Part shown: in pieces, positions 1-8,839 of the stretch
Position numbering within the stretch: position 1 is the first letter of the stretch
Layout: each line of letters begins with the position of its first letter
Source of the DNA: JAPPFW01 sp965231815
GTDB lineage: Bacteria; Actinomycetota; Acidimicrobiia; Spongiisociales; Spongiisociaceae
DNA length: 64,000 nt
Assembly (NCBI GenBank): GCA_965231815.1
Contig: OZ246890.1
Location: 124,001-188,000 of the forward strand
Direction: 5' to 3'
Notes under the pieces: model-generated
Seen by the model: only the letters and a program-made list of their open reading frames with translations
The model's database searches: none
What the model was told of the DNA's origin: nothing
Made by a program: the position numbers and the translations under genes

Positions 1-359
1 GCATCTTGCGTCAATCCGGTGACGGACTTGTCATCGACATAGCCGAAGGCAACACCCTGGCGGTGCCGGCATATGTGAGCCGGTCGATGGGGGAAGGAGA
101 CCGCGTGCTTTGCGGAATCCGACCAGAGATGGTCCTGATCCGAGAAGAGCCGATGGGCAGCCCGCGCTTGCAGGCGACTGTGGAGTTGGTCTCGTTCCAC
201 GGAAACTCCTATCGGATCCTGTCTCGCCTCAGAGATGGTCACCGCTTCATGGTCGAATCCAGTTCATCACTGTTGACACCCGCCGAAGGATCAACTGTCT
301 GGCTCCATTGGGACGAGGAACAGACGATTGTCCTCGTCCCGCCAGACGGGCAACCATGA
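1..359 (+). CDS. ABC transporter ATP-binding protein, C-terminal part (TOBE domain)
   Basis: This is the last ~118 residues of a gene that begins before the window. The fragment has the beta-rich pattern of a TOBE domain as found at the C-terminus of PotA-type importer ATPases: a GIRPEM motif followed by alternating strands and a short C-terminal strand. The ATPase core (Walker motifs) is outside the window. Its TGA stop overlaps the ATG of the next permease gene (ATGA), so it is the first visible gene of a PotABC-like operon and should energise the two permeases that follow. Substrate class (polyamine, Fe3+ or other small solute) is inference from the permease family; no binding protein is visible. 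Confidence 0.8.
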   Translation, partial: ILRQSGDGLVIDIAEGNTLAVPAYVSRSMGEGDRVLCGIRPEMVLIREEPMGSPRLQATVELVSFHGNSYRILSRLRDGHRFMVESSSSLLTPAEGSTVWLHWDEEQTIVLVPPDGQP

Positions 360-1234
360 AGAAACTCGGCTGGCAAAGACAGACTAGGCGTCGTCCATAC
401 CGAGACTACCTTGTTGGCCTAGCGCTATTGCTGCCGTGTATGGGTGTCGTTCTACTTTTCTTTGCGTATCCGCTCATAGGTGTGTTCGTGAGAAGCGTCT
501 CTGACCCGGCTCCAGGCTTGAGTAACTACGTTGAGATCGCTTCGTCACGGGCCTTTCGCAACATCCTGAGGCTGACAGTTGAGGTCTCAGTCTTAACAAC
601 TGTGGGTTGTCTAATTCTCGGGTTTCCTGTGGCGTGGTACATCACGACCCTCGAGAAGAGAAGAGCACAACTCTTCCTGGTCCTGAGCACTGCTCCGCTA
701 TGGGTGGCGATTCTCGCTCGACTCTATGCGTGGACAGTTATTCTTGGGAGAAAAGGGCTAATAAATGACTCTTTAGTAGCTATAGGGTTGGTCCAGGAAC
801 CACTCGATCTTCTCTTCAACACTCGCGCCATTCTCATCGGTATGGTCCACGTGATGCTCCCATTCATGATCCTTGTCCTCTACTCGTCAATGAAAGGAGT
901 GGATGAGTCACTAATCGAGAGCGCCGATAGCCTCGGGGCTCGCCCTCGACAGACTTTCTTGCGGATATACTTACCCCTCATAAGCCCTGGGTTGATTGCC
1001 GGGTCACTACTGGTCCTGATCATGTCTATGGGTTTCTTCATTCTTCCAGCCGTCTTGGGTGGAGGTGGAGATATCACCATTCCCATATATGTGCTGACGC
1101 AGGTACGTCTCTTCAAATGGGGGATCGCCAGCGCAATGAGCATGATACTGCTGATCGTGACTCTTGCGCTGTTCGCTCTACTAACCAAGGTGTTCGATCC
1201 CAAAAGTGTTATAGTTGGAGGTAGCAGGCGTTGA
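356..1234 (+). CDS. ABC transporter permease, PotB-like
   Basis: A 292-residue inner-membrane permease with about six hydrophobic segments, the first at residues ~18-40 after a basic N-terminus. The EAA-loop motif that contacts the ATPase is visible around residues 185-205 (ADSLGARPRQTF...LPLISPG). Length and order match PotB/spermidine-putrescine type permeases. The ATG at 356 overlaps the stop of the ATPase gene, which decides this start over a longer upstream reading frame. The stop overlaps the TTG of the second permease (TTGA). A few codons (ATA, TTA, CTA) are AT-richer than the rest of the window, but the gene looks intact. Confidence 0.88.
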   Translation: MKKLGWQRQTRRRPYRDYLVGLALLLPCMGVVLLFFAYPLIGVFVRSVSDPAPGLSNYVEIASSRAFRNILRLTVEVSVLTTVGCLILGFPVAWYITTLEKRRAQLFLVLSTAPLWVAILARLYAWTVILGRKGLINDSLVAIGLVQEPLDLLFNTRAILIGMVHVMLPFMILVLYSSMKGVDESLIESADSLGARPRQTFLRIYLPLISPGLIAGSLLVLIMSMGFFILPAVLGGGGDITIPIYVLTQVRLFKWGIASAMSMILLIVTLALFALLTKVFDPKSVIVGGSRR

Positions 1235-2034
1235 GACTGGGCAAGATAGGTCAGCGGGTCTTGGCCGTTTCTGCTAACACCGTGGTCGCCTTCCTGATTC
1301 TGCCGATTTTGGTTGTGATTCCGTTGTCCTTCACACCGGGGACAGTCTTCGACTTCCCACCGGACAGTCTTTCTCTCAGGTGGTACCAGGACTTCTTCGG
1401 TGACGAGCGGTGGATCAATGCCACCTGGTTGAGTATCAGACTCGGCGTGGCAGTCGCTATCACTTCGACGGCTCTTGGCTTGCTCGCAGCCATTGCCCTC
1501 ACCCGATACGTCAAGAGGGGGGCATTCCTGGTGCGCGGTCTTCTCGTCGCGCCGCTCATCGTTCCACCGATAGTCACAGCTGTCGCCGTCTTCGATATAT
1601 ACGTGAGGGTGGGGCTTCTCCGCACATTCCCAGGGCTGGTTGTTGCTCACACGATCCTGGCCCTACCGTTTTCCGTTCTTCTCATCGAGAGTGCGCTCAG
1701 AGGTGTCGACTTCGGTCCGTTCGAGGCAGCGCTCAGCCTCGGCGCTACGAACCGGCGGGCCTGGCGGATGGTCGTACTTCCAGGGATCACTCCGGCTCTA
1801 TTGGCCTCTGCCGTCTTCTCGTTCCTCATCTCGTGGGATGAAGTGGTACTCGTGGTCTTCATCGGCGGAGCGAGATCACAGACGCTACCTCTACGCATGT
1901 TCGAGTTCATTGAGACACAAATCCGACCCACATTGGCAGCCATTTCAAGTCTTATCGTCTATGTAATAGCAGTGGTATTGACTATCGTCTATCTTCGGTC
2001 TCGCCGATCGATATCATCCCCTGACCGCACCTAG
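1231..2034 (+). CDS. ABC transporter permease, PotC-like
   Basis: A 267-residue membrane permease that pairs with the preceding PotB-like protein. Hydrophobic segments are visible from residue ~15 onward, and the EAA-loop (ALSLGATNRRAWRMVVLPGITP) lies near residues 165-187. The TTG start overlaps the upstream TGA, indicating translational coupling. The TAG stop is formed by the left terminus of the short repeat starting at 2031, so the final residues (SSPDRT) abut the repeat. The family usually has a periplasmic-binding protein gene in the same operon; if present it is upstream of this window. Confidence 0.87.
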   Translation: MRLGKIGQRVLAVSANTVVAFLILPILVVIPLSFTPGTVFDFPPDSLSLRWYQDFFGDERWINATWLSIRLGVAVAITSTALGLLAAIALTRYVKRGAFLVRGLLVAPLIVPPIVTAVAVFDIYVRVGLLRTFPGLVVAHTILALPFSVLLIESALRGVDFGPFEAALSLGATNRRAWRMVVLPGITPALLASAVFSFLISWDEVVLVVFIGGARSQTLPLRMFEFIETQIRPTLAAISSLIVYVIAVVLTIVYLRSRRSISSPDRT

Positions 2035-2148
2035 GAGGGTGCTGAGAAACCCCGTACAAAGGGGGTCACCCGCTAACCCGCAACCCTCTGACCAGGGGGT
2101 TTGCCGACCCCCGAACCCCGTAAGATTCGTTTTTCAGGACCCTCCTAG
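2031..2148 (+). repeat. Short inverted-repeat element, family A copy 1
   Basis: A 118-bp non-coding element with perfect 10-bp terminal inverted repeats, CTAGGAGGGT at 2031-2040 and ACCCTCCTAG at 2139-2148. The interior can fold into hairpins (an ACCCC...GGGGT stem, and a GGGGG...CCCCC stem near 2093-2116). It lies between convergent genes, and its two ends contain the stop codons of both: TAG at 2032-2034 for the permease, and CTA (TAG on the minus strand) at 2145-2147 for the LLM oxidoreductase. Five further copies occur in the window. A MITE-like, non-autonomous element is the best guess. Confidence 0.85.
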
Positions 2149-3179
2149 CCGCCTGATCCATCGTGTTCAAGCAGCGGCATCAGGCGGCGTGAGGTCAACT
2201 CGAGATGTTCCATGGCGGCGTCGTGGGGCACACCAGGAAGCCGGTGCCAGAAGGCCAAGTCATGCCAAGGAGCGTTCTCGTGGGTCGCCCGTAGTCTCCG
2301 GGCAAGGTCCTCCGGTGTACCCACCAGCACACCCTGCTTGAGCGCCTTTGAAGTCATACCCTCAAGGGCATCCTCATGTCCTGACCACTCGAGATACTTC
2401 TGTTGCCGGTAAGCCAGGGCAGGCTCAATGGTTGTGTCCCACGCGCGCTCAGGATCATCGGTCGCCCATAGGACGACGCCTACTCCAAAAAAGAAGCTAT
2501 TGTGGTCTCTCTCGTAGTGTTGTAGGGCAGGGATCAACTTCTCGGCGTAGAAGGCCGGGAGGTTCCGCTCTGGATCTATGTAGTCGTATGGAAGGCATCC
2601 GTCCGCCATCCGCACGGCCCGGTGCACAGCAGGCGAGGAAAGGCCTCCGTAGTAGATGGGCAGGTTGTCCTGAGCGGGGCGAGGACTGATCGGGACAGGC
2701 TGTCCATCCTTACCGTCATTCAGTACCCCGGTAGTTAGTGCTGTCCGGAGGGCCCGAAGGGCACTCTCCGCCATTCGGCCTCTCGTAGATGGAGAGACAC
2801 CGAAGATGTCGAACTGGGCAGTCCGACCGCCTGCTCCAACACCGAGTTCCAGCCGACCTGAAGACAAGAGATCAACGACAGCAGCCCGTTCGGCAATCAT
2901 CCGCGGATTGTGTAGAGGCAAAGGGATGGCATACGTCATCAGCCTTATGGTGTTGGTCACTGCAGCGACTGCTGCCAAGACTGTCAGAGGAGCGGCTGCC
3001 ATCCCGTCGTCGTGCCCATGAGATTCGGGTATGCGAACTGTTCGAAACCCAAGTGAGTCCGCGAACCTGACCTCCTCCAGACACTGGTCATAGTGCGTCA
3101 CCCAGTCTTCACATCCAGGACCCGGACGCAGGTCCGTCATGATGCTGAGTGTGAAGGCAGTCCGGGGGGCCGACAACAT
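2145..3179 (-). CDS. LLM class flavin-dependent (F420-type) oxidoreductase
   Basis: A 344-residue luciferase-like monooxygenase fold protein. Family hallmarks include an early SIMTDLRPG strand, ADSLGFRTVRIPESH, and the segment LELGVGAGGR followed by FDIFGV, which is typical of actinobacterial F420-dependent reductases. The enzyme probably uses a deazaflavin or flavin cofactor to oxidise or reduce a small organic substrate in the cytosol; the substrate is unknown. The chosen start gives the conventional N-terminus, but an ATG a few codons downstream (MTDLRPGPG) is possible. The stop codon lies in the right terminus of the family A repeat. Two more LLM genes occur at 50025 and 62688. Confidence 0.85.
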   Translation of the reverse strand: MLSAPRTAFTLSIMTDLRPGPGCEDWVTHYDQCLEEVRFADSLGFRTVRIPESHGHDDGMAAAPLTVLAAVAAVTNTIRLMTYAIPLPLHNPRMIAERAAVVDLLSSGRLELGVGAGGRTAQFDIFGVSPSTRGRMAESALRALRTALTTGVLNDGKDGQPVPISPRPAQDNLPIYYGGLSSPAVHRAVRMADGCLPYDYIDPERNLPAFYAEKLIPALQHYERDHNSFFFGVGVVLWATDDPERAWDTTIEPALAYRQQKYLEWSGHEDALEGMTSKALKQGVLVGTPEDLARRLRATHENAPWHDLAFWHRLPGVPHDAAMEHLELTSRRLMPLLEHDGSGG

Positions 3180-3284
3180 GTTCAGGCATAGGCTCCTATT
3201 GACATTCTGATCTCGAATATTGGATGATAGTCTTCAATATTGGATTGGCTGTTGTCGATCAGCGAAGTTCCCCATGCGTGTTTG

Positions 3285-3517
3285 TATGTGGGGGTGTGGC
3301 AGTACCGGTGGGGATGGCTCGAAATTCCCTTGCCCGACCCCCTATGGGGGAAGTGGCTTTGACTCTGAGTGTCTCCCCACCGGTTGCCCGCTCGGTGCAG
3401 TCGCTTGATAGGAACGTGACCCAAGCCTGGGAGGGTGATGGTTCTCAACGCTTGGATGCGCTTCACCGAGCGTCTGCCGCTCCCGCAATTGTCTCCAACC
3501 AATGGGAGAAGAACAAA
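3285..3517 (+). other. Non-coding left end of decayed IS110-family element
   Basis: About 230 bp without a supported gene directly precede the broken IS110 transposase. It contains GC-rich inverted segments such as CCCCCTATGGGGG. In IS110-family elements the non-coding end upstream of the recombinase carries the bridge RNA, so this could be a relic of that region. This is assigned by position only, and the true element end cannot be placed. The stretch 3180-3284 between it and the LLM gene holds a short direct repeat of AATATTGGAT and no gene. Confidence 0.4.
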
Positions 3518-4200
3518 GTGTTCGTTATCGGGATCGACTCGCACAAGGATACGCTTGCCGCCTGTGTCGTGGACGACCTGGGCGTACCGCTCGAGTATCG
3601 GGGCATCCCCAACACAGCGGAAGGTCACCGCGAACTGGTGGACTGGGCCCAAGTCCGGCATCCGGTTGAGGGATCCGGCAGTCTCGGCCGGCCGGTAGCC
3701 GTGGCTGCTCTCCGAGCGGGCCTCGACGTCAGAGAGGTGCCACCACAGCCGACGGCCCAGGTCAGGCGGCGGGGCCGCACCCAGACCAAGTCTGATCGGG
3801 TGGACGCGTTGGTGATCGCCCGGATCGCTGTCACAGACGACACCCTGGCCGCATCAACATGATGGGAAAACACCGAAGACCTGCGTGTTCCGGTTTCATA
3901 CCGGCACGAGTTGGTGGAGGACCGCACCGCACAAGCCAACCGGCTCCACGCCGATCTGGGCAAACTCCGTTCCGGCTACCAACAGAACATCCGCCGGCTA
4001 ACCACCCGCAAAGCTCTCGACCAGGCCATGCGGCTGCTGGGAGAGACATGAGTCCCCACGCCCGGATAGCGAAGGGACGCATCCGGGCACTGCGGGAACT
4101 CGACCGGAGGATCAAGGACCTGACCAGCCAGATCGAAGGCCTGGTCACCGGAACTGGAACCAGCCTGTGCACATGCTCCGCCAACGCCTGCGGGACTTGA
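3518..4200 (+). pseudogene. Degenerate IS110-family transposase
   Basis: Remains of a DEDD recombinase in several frames. The first part (3518-3862) begins VFVIGIDSHKDT, the usual IS110 N-terminus with the first catalytic Asp, and later contains KSDRVDALVIARI, the paired-Asp segment. A frameshift near 3860 moves the reading to another frame carrying the coiled RHELVEDRTAQANRLHADL segment to ~4050, and a further piece runs from 4049 to 4200. The region around the second acidic residue is damaged, and the C-terminal domain with the conserved serine is missing because the sequence runs into TnpB debris at ~4160. It cannot encode an active recombinase. Confidence 0.8.
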
Positions 4201-4557
4201 AACGGGGAAACCCCGCCTTCCTGGCGGTGTTGCAGCGGTCGTAGAACGCTCGGCGGGTCCGGTCGAAACGGCAGATCACACCCCGCCCTTCCCGTGTGTC
4301 CAACCCCGCCCAGCGAACGTCCTAGCCCCGCACCTGGGTGAACATCTTGAACAGGTCATAACGGGACATGTTCAACTCAGGGGGGCCTTCTCGTCGACAC
4401 CCGGGTTGTGCTCTCTCCATCACGCGTAGGAGCCCTTCCAAGACTCAAGGCACGCGTTGTACATCTCACAGGACCAACCCAGAATCTCATCTACACGGCG
4501 ATGCTGACCGGGTGAGCACTTCGCCGTCAACCGCAGAGTCGTAACCTGACTACCCAT
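4160..4557 (-). pseudogene. Degenerate TnpB (IS200/IS605 OrfB) N-terminal half
   Basis: On the minus strand the ATG at 4557 opens 45 codons that read like a TnpB N-terminus (LRLTAKCSPGQHRRVDEILG followed by YNACLESW), ended by TGA at 4420. Beyond it, across stop codons, lie SRYDLFKMFTQVRG, an in-frame stop, then RFDRTRRAFYDRC and KAGFPRFKSRRRW, which are characteristic TnpB segments. The catalytic RuvC core and the zinc finger are absent, and the piece is cut off by the IS110 remnant. This is therefore a dead fragment of an RNA-guided nuclease gene. A different TnpB piece, from the RuvC side, survives at ~14786. Confidence 0.75.
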
Positions 4558-4674
4558 AGAATCCCACCATACCGAACCCCTGTGACACGTTTCAGGGGGT
4601 GTCCACCCCCCCCTGTCGACCCACGTATATAAGACCCATAGAATACGGAGGGTTCCGTCCCAGCGAGGTGTTTC

Positions 4675-5838
4675 TTGATCGAGTTCGCGCTTACCCCTGA
4701 GCAGGAGGTCCTGAGGGTGTCCACGGCGAGGCTCGCCGACGAGATCTACGCCGCCAAGGCCGAAGCCTGGGATCGGGACCGCACGTTCATGCCCGGAGAA
4801 GAACGAAAGCGGCTCGGAGACCTGGGACTGCTCGGAATCGGCCTCCCCGGCGCCTACGGAGGGGGAGACGGAACCCTGCTCGACTCGCTCATCGTGATCG
4901 AGGAACTGGCGAAGCGGAACCAGATCGCGGCCTTTCAAGCGTTCGAGTCGAACACCGGTCCGGCCCGGGCCATCGCCTTGCTCGGCTCCGAGGCCCAGAA
5001 GGAGAGGTTCCTGCCCCCGGTGATTCAGGGCTCGGCCACCATCGCCATCTCGATCTCGGAGCCGGACGCCGGGTCGGCGGCCACGGATATCACGACATCG
5101 GCGGTCCGCGACGGAGACGAGGTCGTCATCAGCGGCATGAAACGATGGTGTTCGGGCGGGGGGCACGCCGAGATGTATCTCGTGTACGTCAGGATGAACG
5201 AACGGCTCGGCTCGAAGGGCATCGGCGCGGTGATCGTGGAGGCCGGCGCCGGCGGCCTCACCTTCGGCCCGCAAGAGGACCTGATGGGCTTTCGCGGTAT
5301 CCCGTCGGCCGACATGTTCTTCGAGGATGTTCGGGTTCCGGCGGAGAACGTGATAGTGCCCGCCGGGGGATTCCGGGACCTGTTCACCGCCTTCTCCATC
5401 GAGCGTCTCGGCAACGCGACGATGTCGCTGGCCATTGGCCAGGCCTGCCTCGACCTCACGGCCAAGTATGTGGAAGAGCGCAAACAGTTCGGAAAGGACA
5501 TCGTCGAGTTCCAGGCGGTTCAGCTGGCTCTGGCGGACATGGTCCTGAAGACCCAGGCGGCACGGCGACTGATATGGACCGCGGCTGCTAGCGCGGGGAC
5601 CGGAGCGCCCGATCCGCTGGATGCGTCGATCGCGAAGTGCTACTCCAACGAAATGGCCAAGGAGGTTTCGGATCTCGCGATCCAGCTCCACGGCGGGTAC
5701 GGCTACTCGGTGGAGTACGGGCTAGAGCGCTATCACCGTGACGCGCACGGATGGGCGCTGGCGGGCGGTACCCCGACCATCCAGCGGATACGCATCGTGT
5801 CACAGTATCTCGGTCGCAGCTTCAACCAGAGGGCCTGA
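4675..5838 (+). CDS. Acyl-CoA dehydrogenase
   Basis: A 387-residue FAD-dependent acyl-CoA dehydrogenase of normal length. Visible features: N-terminal helical domain, the FAD-contact strand AISISEPDAGSAATD near residue 125, RKQFGKDIVEFQAVQ near 275, and QLHGGYGYSVEY near 340. The usual YEGT glutamate is AGGT here, but FSIERLGN (~residue 243) holds a Glu where isovaleryl-CoA-type enzymes carry their base, so it is probably active. The TTG at 4675 follows a GAGGTG-like ribosome site and gives the canonical LIEFALTPEQE start. It stands alone on the plus strand and converges with the thiolase gene. It should introduce an alpha-beta double bond into an acyl-CoA. Confidence 0.9.
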   Translation: MIEFALTPEQEVLRVSTARLADEIYAAKAEAWDRDRTFMPGEERKRLGDLGLLGIGLPGAYGGGDGTLLDSLIVIEELAKRNQIAAFQAFESNTGPARAIALLGSEAQKERFLPPVIQGSATIAISISEPDAGSAATDITTSAVRDGDEVVISGMKRWCSGGGHAEMYLVYVRMNERLGSKGIGAVIVEAGAGGLTFGPQEDLMGFRGIPSADMFFEDVRVPAENVIVPAGGFRDLFTAFSIERLGNATMSLAIGQACLDLTAKYVEERKQFGKDIVEFQAVQLALADMVLKTQAARRLIWTAAASAGTGAPDPLDASIAKCYSNEMAKEVSDLAIQLHGGYGYSVEYGLERYHRDAHGWALAGGTPTIQRIRIVSQYLGRSFNQRA

Positions 5839-5854
5839 GTCCCGAGCAGTCGGG

Positions 5855-7042
5855 CTATCGATCAGCCCCGATCACCATCACACACGCAATGACGCCCGGA
5901 CCGCCGAGGGTGTGCGCCAGTCCCTTCGCGGCGCCGGCGACCTGGCGAGCTTCGGCTCGACCGGTCACCTGATCGGCGATCTCGACAACCATGCGCACAC
6001 CGGTCGCTCCGACCGGGTGGCCGCACGCCTGGAGGCCTCCGGACACGTTGACGGGAATTTCGCCGTCATGGGCGGTCGCTCCGGACCGTAGCAACTTGAC
6101 CCCCTTGCCTCGCTCGGCCAGCCCGAGGTCTTCAGTGTTGACGATCTCGGTGATCGTGAAGCAGTCGTGGCACTCGACCAGGTCGAGTTCGGACCTCGGA
6201 TCGCTTATTCCTGCCTGGTGGTACGCCCGCGCCGCCGCCTCGCGGGTCGACGCGAAGCCGAGGTAGTCGCCCGACTCCTCGAAGAAGTTCGAGACGTAGC
6301 CACCGGTCACGGAGAGGCCGACCCCGTCGATCAACGCATAGTGCGAGGCGTTAGCCTCGGCCCATTCACGCGACGCCAGGACGGCGGCGGCCCCCCCGTC
6401 GGTCGTTGGGGTGCAGTCGTAGAGGCCGAGAGGTTCGGCCACGACGGGAGCTTCGAGTACCTGTTCCATTGTGAGCTCCGAGCCGAATTGTGCGATCGGG
6501 TTCGACATCGCGTTGCGGTGATTCTTCATGGCCACCCGGGCGAGATCGTCTCTCGTATATCCGTACGCGTCGAGGTAGCGGTTGGCAAGCAATGCGAATT
6601 GGCCGGGCGCGGTCCTGCCCTTGGCCAGTGTCGGGTGGCTGCCCTCGGCGGTCTTGGCGACGAGAGACCCCTTAGGAGTCACGTCGCGCATCTTCTCCGC
6701 TCCGATCGCCAGAACGATGTCGTATTCCCCGGCGGCGACGGCGAGGGCTGCGCCGCGCACGGCCTCCATCCCGCTCGTGCAGAAGTTCGAGACCCGTGTC
6801 ACAGGGCGGGGAGAGAATCGCAAGGCTTCGGCCACCGCAGCCCCGGAATCGCCGATGAGCCCCGAAGTCTGCGGCTCGGCCGTCGCCAGCCAGGCAGCGT
6901 CGACGGCGTCCATCGTGAGGTCCGCATCGGTGACGGCGCCATGAGCGGCCTCGGCCACGAGGTCGAGGTAACCCATGTCGTGAAGCACGCCGAATCTCGT
7001 CATTGCCGTGCCGACAATGGCTACTTGGCCGGCGATGCCCAT
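5855..7042 (-). CDS. Thiolase family protein (acetyl-CoA acetyltransferase / SCP2-type)
   Basis: A 395-residue thiolase with its catalytic residues visible: the nucleophile Cys88 in NFCTSG, the ECHDCF histidine near residue 290, and the CGHPVGATG segment near residue 340. It should cleave or form a carbon-carbon bond in a 3-oxoacyl-CoA in the cytosol. Its start overlaps the stop of the upstream KASIII/DUF35 fusion gene (TGATG), so the two are translationally coupled and probably form a complex, as SCP2-type thiolases and DUF35 proteins commonly do. It lies convergent with the acyl-CoA dehydrogenase gene, 16 bp apart. Confidence 0.88.
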   Translation of the reverse strand: MGIAGQVAIVGTAMTRFGVLHDMGYLDLVAEAAHGAVTDADLTMDAVDAAWLATAEPQTSGLIGDSGAAVAEALRFSPRPVTRVSNFCTSGMEAVRGAALAVAAGEYDIVLAIGAEKMRDVTPKGSLVAKTAEGSHPTLAKGRTAPGQFALLANRYLDAYGYTRDDLARVAMKNHRNAMSNPIAQFGSELTMEQVLEAPVVAEPLGLYDCTPTTDGGAAAVLASREWAEANASHYALIDGVGLSVTGGYVSNFFEESGDYLGFASTREAAARAYHQAGISDPRSELDLVECHDCFTITEIVNTEDLGLAERGKGVKLLRSGATAHDGEIPVNVSGGLQACGHPVGATGVRMVVEIADQVTGRAEARQVAGAAKGLAHTLGGPGVIACVMVIGADR

Positions 7043-8316
7043 CAGGTCGCCCCTGCCGTTGCGGGTTGGATCTTCCAGAAATAGTTGGGGACGTTTCCCC
7101 CCTCGTGCAGTCTGCGCAGAACCAGTTCCACACGGTCGCCGATCTCGACTTCGAGCCGGTCGGCAACCTGGCCGTAGAAGCGCCCGCCGTCGTCGAGTTC
7201 GACGACCGCCATGGAAAAAGGGCCGCCGAGCGGGAACACATGGTCCCGAGCGAAGGTCACCACGACGCCGGTGCGGGCAAGATGGTACGGCTCGAATCCG
7301 GCGCTCGACGCGGCGGGCGGCGGCGGGAAGACGACTCCGCCGGTTTCGGTGTTCCTCGCAGCGAGCAGCCGGAATGTCTGGCTTCGCTCCCTGTAGGCCA
7401 TCGCTTGGGATGAGTACGGGGTGAACGCGGACTCGTCGGGGTCGGCCGGACGCTTTCCGCGCAGCCCGCCCGAGATCTCATCGACAGCCTGTTCCCTGAT
7501 GCCGGAAAACTGGGATCCGACCGTTATCCGGACGGCGTGGCTGATACCTCCGGCCGACGAGGCGACCACCAGATCCCGGCCCTGGCCGGCGTCACTCGTA
7601 AAGAGGCCGATCAGGGGCGCCGCGCATCCCGGAAATCCCGCGCCTTCGATCTGCGGACCGAAGGCGGTCGAAAGAAGGACTCGGTCGGCGTCGAGCCCTT
7701 CGGCGAAGCCCTTGGCGGGCGAGTAACGATCGAGAGACCTGTCACCGGCCTGAACTCCCGGTGTGTCGCGACGTTGCCAGCGATCCAGGAACAACTCGGC
7801 GCCGCTCCCTGCCGGGGTGACACTGCCCACATCTCCGACAGAATCGATCAAGAGGGCGACTGCCGCCGCCCCTAGAGGCCGGCCTCTGGTATCTCGGCGG
7901 TCATCGGAGGCTACGACGAGCACCGGCCCGCGGCCGGCGGTCACGCGCCTCGCCGCTTCGGCGACCGCGGCAACACCGGCGGAGGCCGATCCGGCCAGCT
8001 CCAACACGTCGGGCCCGTGACGATCCGCCGCGGACCGGATGTCCAGTATCTCGGCAAGAAAGGGGGCGATACCGGGCTCCGGGAGCGGGGCCGACACGGT
8101 TGCTGCCATCAAACCGATCGGAGTGATGTCCGGGTTCCTGTCCAGCATCGCGAGGCCGCACCGGGCAGCCATCGTGACGGCGTCCTCGTCGTATGCGGCA
8201 TGGGAGACGGTCCCCCAGGGGGTCTTGCTACGCCACCGGCCCAGCGAGACCTGCGCATCGACGATGAAGGCGCTCGCCGTCGCTTTCTGATCCATCGATG
8301 TCTTCACTTCCGGCAT
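7042..8316 (-). CDS. KASIII/HMG-CoA-synthase-like domain fused to a DUF35-type OB domain
   Basis: A 424-residue protein. The N-terminal ~290 residues resemble the KASIII/HMG-CoA synthase fold, but the expected cysteine region reads ELAGSASAG, so the nucleophilic Cys appears to be absent. From ~residue 305 the AMAYRERSQTFRLLAARN segment and the following strands look like a DUF35 OB-fold domain. The zinc-ribbon cysteines usually ahead of the OB fold are missing (ARNTETGGVVFPPPP). It probably acts as a structural or substrate-handling partner for the coupled thiolase downstream. An in-frame ATG at 8295 is an alternative start. Confidence 0.7.
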   Translation of the reverse strand: MPEVKTSMDQKATASAFIVDAQVSLGRWRSKTPWGTVSHAAYDEDAVTMAARCGLAMLDRNPDITPIGLMAATVSAPLPEPGIAPFLAEILDIRSAADRHGPDVLELAGSASAGVAAVAEAARRVTAGRGPVLVVASDDRRDTRGRPLGAAAVALLIDSVGDVGSVTPAGSGAELFLDRWQRRDTPGVQAGDRSLDRYSPAKGFAEGLDADRVLLSTAFGPQIEGAGFPGCAAPLIGLFTSDAGQGRDLVVASSAGGISHAVRITVGSQFSGIREQAVDEISGGLRGKRPADPDESAFTPYSSQAMAYRERSQTFRLLAARNTETGGVVFPPPPAASSAGFEPYHLARTGVVVTFARDHVFPLGGPFSMAVVELDDGGRFYGQVADRLEVEIGDRVELVLRRLHEGGNVPNYFWKIQPATAGAT

Positions 8317-8379
8317 CGGCTACAGCCCGGATGGTAGGAGCCTACAACGCGCCGCCGAGACGACGGCCCGGTGCTCAGG

Positions 8380-8808
8380 CTACGGTTGGGTGCGCTCCGC
8401 TCGGCCCTTGACTTGGCGGGCTACGTCCAGCGAGTCGTACCAAACACTCAACGACTTGATCTTGCCGTCGGAGATGTCGAACACATCCACCGCGGAAAAG
8501 GCCACAGGGCGTCCGCCCACCGTGCGGCCGTCAAAGTCGATCTCAACCACCACGCTGCTCCCTGATGCCAGGAAACGAGTGGGGCGGTCGGTTCCTTCTG
8601 CGAAACCCTCCAGCAAGGTCTCGAAGTAGGCCAGCGCAGCCTCCACGCCATCAAGGCGTCCCCTGCCAACGACCTGTAACGATAGGTGTGGATGGAGTAT
8701 CTCTCGAAGCGCCGGCCAATCTCGAGAGTTGATCGACGCGAAGTACTGCTGGACGATGGTTTGCGGTGAAGTTGGGATGTCCACAGCCTTCTCGAGAAAG
8801 TCCCTCAA
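8380..8808 (-). CDS. SnoaL-like / NTF2-fold protein
   Basis: A 142-residue alpha+beta-barrel protein. The pattern QQYFASINSRDWPALREILHP, a strand pair around residue 75, and FSAVDVFDISDGKIKSLSVWYD fit the SnoaL-like (NTF2-like) family, whose members act as isomerases, hydrolases, cyclases or binding proteins. The exact role cannot be assigned. The annotated start is TTG at 8808. A GTG at 8785 (giving MDIPTSPQ) is equally plausible and better matches family N-termini. It is the last minus-strand gene of this group, 63 bp downstream of the KASIII/DUF35 gene start. Confidence 0.75.
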   Translation of the reverse strand: MRDFLEKAVDIPTSPQTIVQQYFASINSRDWPALREILHPHLSLQVVGRGRLDGVEAALAYFETLLEGFAEGTDRPTRFLASGSSVVVEIDFDGRTVGGRPVAFSAVDVFDISDGKIKSLSVWYDSLDVARQVKGRAERTQP

Positions 8809-8839
8809 CGGTTCTAGCGGGCGCGATCCTAGCTGAAAC

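Noticed and set aside
2031..2148. Family A repeats interpreted simply as terminators
   Set aside because: Hairpins are present, but copies also lie inside a TetR gene and just upstream of an SDR start, so a mobile origin fits better. Some copies may still terminate transcription.
3182..3661. 159-codon minus-strand frame over the IS110 left end
   Set aside because: No similarity and antisense to the broken transposase and its non-coding end.
4420..5691. 423-codon antisense frame across the acyl-CoA dehydrogenase gene
   Set aside because: It is the shadow of the dehydrogenase in GC-rich DNA. Only its last 45 codons (4420-4557) have real similarity, to TnpB.
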